DNA from: Clostridia bacterium
GTDB lineage: Bacteria > Bacillota > Clostridia > Oscillospirales > Acutalibacteraceae
Length of the DNA: 63,744 nucleotides
Reading direction: 5' to 3'
Assembly (NCBI GenBank): GCA_017513525.1
Contig: JAFXFC010000032.1
Span: forward strand, 1 to 63,744
In this document: piece by piece, positions 61,876 to 63,744 of the stretch
Layout: each line of letters starts with the position of its first letter
Numbering within the stretch: position 1 is the first letter of the stretch
Notes under the pieces: model-generated
The model's input: the letters and a program-made list of their open reading frames with translations, nothing else
Told to the model about the DNA's origin: nothing
Database searches by the model: none
Translations under genes and position numbers: made by a program

Positions 61876-62652
61876 ATGAACTTCCATAAAGAAAGTGAAA
61901 TGTTCAACCAAGCTGCGGAATATTATGACAAATACCGCCCCGGTTATCCACAAGAAATTATAGACTCTTTAATATCTGTAACAGGCATAACCGAAGACTC
62001 TGATTTATTGGAGATAGGTTGCGGAAGCGGTAAGGCGACAGAACAACTTACTGGGAATGGTTTTAACATTTTAGGTATAGACCCCGGTGAAGATTTGGTT
62101 CGTATCGGCAACGAGCGATTCAAAAATGAAAATATAAACTTTATAAAAGGTAGATTTGAAGAACATGACTTCGGTCAGAAAAAGTTTGATGTTGTGTATG
62201 CAGCTCAGTCATTCCATTGGGTTCCTCAACCGGTTGGATATCATAAGTGTGCCGATGTTCTGAAAGATAATGGTTATTTGGCGTTGTTCTGGAACATGTA
62301 CGTTCTCAATGATAACGATACAGACAAAGAATTGATAGCAATATCAAAGCGATATGGCGGTATAGCTGATTTTGTTACGGAAACAGAATGTGAGAGTAGA
62401 ATTGATTCTATTGTATCACAGATAGTAGATTCCAACCTTTTTGAAAATCCGACTGTAATCAGAAAACTGTGGGAGCAGAACTATACGGCTGATGAATTTT
62501 ACGGTTTTGCATTAACGGGTAACAGATTTATGCAAAACTCGGACGAAGACAAGCAAAAAGCATATAATGCCTTTGTTGCTTTAGCGGAAAAGAACGACGG
62601 TATCATAGAACGCCCATACTTATGTGTGCTTTACATAGCAAAGAAAAAATAA
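61876..62652 (+). CDS. SAM-dependent methyltransferase (type 11)
   Basis: 258 residues from the ATG at 61876, eight bases after GGAG. Motif I is LLEIGCGSGKATEQL, with IDPGEDLV as the acidic strand and FDVVYAAQSFHWVPQP as motif II. YHKCADVLKDNGYLALFWN closes the core. It resembles Tam/UbiE-like methyltransferases with unknown substrate. It lies in the same direction as the PNPOx-like and AraC genes. Confidence 0.87.
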   Translation: MNFHKESEMFNQAAEYYDKYRPGYPQEIIDSLISVTGITEDSDLLEIGCGSGKATEQLTGNGFNILGIDPGEDLVRIGNERFKNENINFIKGRFEEHDFGQKKFDVVYAAQSFHWVPQPVGYHKCADVLKDNGYLALFWNMYVLNDNDTDKELIAISKRYGGIADFVTETECESRIDSIVSQIVDSNLFENPTVIRKLWEQNYTADEFYGFALTGNRFMQNSDEDKQKAYNAFVALAEKNDGIIERPYLCVLYIAKKK

Positions 62653-62713
62653 CTTGTCCATATAAATCAAGAAAACAGATTGATTTGTTGTTATCATATT
62701 TCAAGGGTGCCTT

Positions 62714-63598
62714 ATGAACGATTTGGAAATAGTTGTTGCTACTCAGGAATACATAAAAACACATCACAACGATGCTGATTTCAGTATTGAAAACATCTGC
62801 CATGCCATCGGATATTCCCGCCGTCAGCTCGACAGATTGTTTCATAAATTCTTGCAGACAACTCTTTACGAATATATAAATGCTATTGTACTAAGTAAAA
62901 GTGCAGAGAAGCTGATTACCACAGATGATAATGTGCTTGATGTAGCTTTAGACTGCCATTTCACTTCTCACGAAGGCTATACAAGGTCTTTTGCAAAAAG
63001 ATTTTCTGTTACTCCTGATGAGTACCGCAAAAGTCCGATTGCGATACCTTTGTATATCGGTCACCCCGCAAATCATTATCATATCTTGAAAGAAGGACGA
63101 GAGATGGAAATCACATCAATCTGTACTGTAATACCTGTGGACAGACCGAAACGGAAACTGATTTATCTGCCGTCAAAATCTGCATCGGGATATTTATCTT
63201 ATTGCGAAGAGGTCGGCTGTGATTGGGAGGGACTTCAGAACAGTATTCCCGAAAAGTTTGATACTGCAGCAATACTTGAATTGCCTGATTTTTTTCAAGA
63301 GGATGGTTACAGCAATATTGCTTCAGGTGTTGAAGTTCCTTTGGATTATAGCAAGCCTTTGCCTGATGGCTATAAAATATCAGAACTTCCCGAATGCACC
63401 TTGCTTTATTTCCAGAGTGGACCTTATGATAATCCTGATGATTTCGGTGCATACATCGGTCAGGTTTACAAAGCATTGGAAAACTACAACTTTGAACGCT
63501 ATGGTTATAAACTTGCGAGCAACATTGCTCCGACTTTCAACTTCGGAGCCCAAACCGATGTCGGTGCAAGAATCGCCGTTCCGGTAATAAGAATATAA
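62714..63598 (+). CDS. AraC-type regulator with GyrI-like sensor domain
   Basis: A 294-residue regulator. The N-terminal 100 residues carry two AraC helix-turn-helix units (FSIENICHAIGYSRRQLDRLF and VLDVALDCHFTSHEGYTRSF). The C-terminal domain (about 115-294) is GyrI/SOUL-like, a small-molecule binding fold as in BmrR and Rob. It probably responds to drugs or toxic compounds and may control the two genes upstream. It starts 61 bases after the methyltransferase. Confidence 0.87.
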   Translation: MNDLEIVVATQEYIKTHHNDADFSIENICHAIGYSRRQLDRLFHKFLQTTLYEYINAIVLSKSAEKLITTDDNVLDVALDCHFTSHEGYTRSFAKRFSVTPDEYRKSPIAIPLYIGHPANHYHILKEGREMEITSICTVIPVDRPKRKLIYLPSKSASGYLSYCEEVGCDWEGLQNSIPEKFDTAAILELPDFFQEDGYSNIASGVEVPLDYSKPLPDGYKISELPECTLLYFQSGPYDNPDDFGAYIGQVYKALENYNFERYGYKLASNIAPTFNFGAQTDVGARIAVPVIRI

Positions 63599-63607
63599 AA
63601 AAGCAAA

Positions 63608-63653
63608 GGGGCTGTATCAAAACATCTAAGACAGATGTTGTTGATGCAGCCTC
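63608..63653 (-). terminator. Long hairpin at right edge
   Basis: Arms of about 20 bases (63608-63627 and 63633-63653) pair with a one-base bulge. The first 15 bases, GGGGCTGTATCAAAA, also occur inverted at 124-138. It likely ends the minus-strand gene that enters at the right edge. Confidence 0.6.
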
Positions 63654-63660
63654 TGAAATT

Positions 63661-63744
63661 TTAATTATCAACACCAATTATGTGATTGTTGGTCACATTG
63701 TTGATAACTTTTTTCATAGCAAAGCTGAGGTTCTTTAGGAACCC
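63661..63744 (-). CDS. C-terminal end of a gene cut by window edge
   Basis: Only 27 codons are visible, reading GFLKNLSFAMKKV and then INNVTNNHIIGVDN to the stop. The frame is open to the window edge. Nothing can be said about its function. The hairpin after it may be its terminator. Confidence 0.35.
   Translation of the reverse strand, partial: GFLKNLSFAMKKVINNVTNNHIIGVDN

Overview
The window looks like chromosome of an AT-rich, low-GC Gram-positive gut anaerobe, probably a Clostridia/Oscillospiraceae relative. Signs are strong AGGAGG-type ribosome sites, consensus sigma-A promoters, a type I dockerin, gut-type glycoside hydrolases (GH92, GH28-like, GH99/WbsX-like), and a mobilizable element with a large serine recombinase. 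No complete tRNA, rRNA or CRISPR array was seen.

Layout. 1-2.7 kb: a minus-strand operon of two acetyltransferases, a P-loop kinase and a methyltransferase behind a promoter, leader peptide and terminator (attenuator). 2.7-6.6 kb: a GH3-type amide synthetase with an MFS transporter, and a PAT-like acetyltransferase. 6.6-10.2 kb: a heterodimeric ABC exporter with one degenerate ATP site. 10.3-20.7 kb: a secreted protein, glycan-active enzymes, an XRE regulator and an ECF sigma/anti-sigma-like pair. 20.8-26.9 kb: small cargo cassettes (LytTR regulator; methyltransferase/nucleoside phosphorylase/acetyltransferase operon with its own attenuator; XRE membrane regulator; two Nudix hydrolases), separated by decayed 3' ends of serine recombinase genes. 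Two direct repeats containing a tRNA-Ala(GGC) 3' half flank 25.7-29.5 kb. 27.2-32.2 kb: a TIM-barrel protein and a membrane-anchored SF2 helicase. 32.3-42.3 kb: a minus-strand envelope cluster resembling Bacillus YdjG-YdjH-YdjI (zinc ribbon, TPM, SPFH) with lipoproteins, then a metallophosphatase. 42.5-50.3 kb: a dockerin protein, a lipoprotein, and a response regulator with one intact and one degenerate kinase. A palindrome lies exactly 23 bp upstream of the -10 box at three nearby promoters. 50.35-59.0 kb: a compact integrative mobilizable element (recombinase, ParB-like protein, relaxase, MobC-like protein, oriT-like hairpins) carrying a divergent two-gene module. 59.1-61.2 kb: a candidate two-gene defence module (nucleoside-deoxyribosyltransferase-like plus FRG domain). 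61.4-63.6 kb: PNPOx-like, methyltransferase and AraC/GyrI-like genes, then a truncated gene at the edge.

The most striking item is the element-borne protein of about 1012 residues at 55070-58108. It has the LGGADFDGD metal-binding motif, and about 45 residues earlier an RNPH block, both typical of single-polypeptide double-psi-beta-barrel RNA polymerases (eukaryotic RdRP/QDE-1 and phage YonO relatives). It overlaps a partner gene with a helix-turn-helix-like C-terminus. A mobile element carrying its own unusual RNA polymerase and partner is the best candidate here for an undescribed system. The second theme is regulation: two leader-peptide attenuators in front of resistance-like operons, and a three-promoter regulon next to a response regulator.
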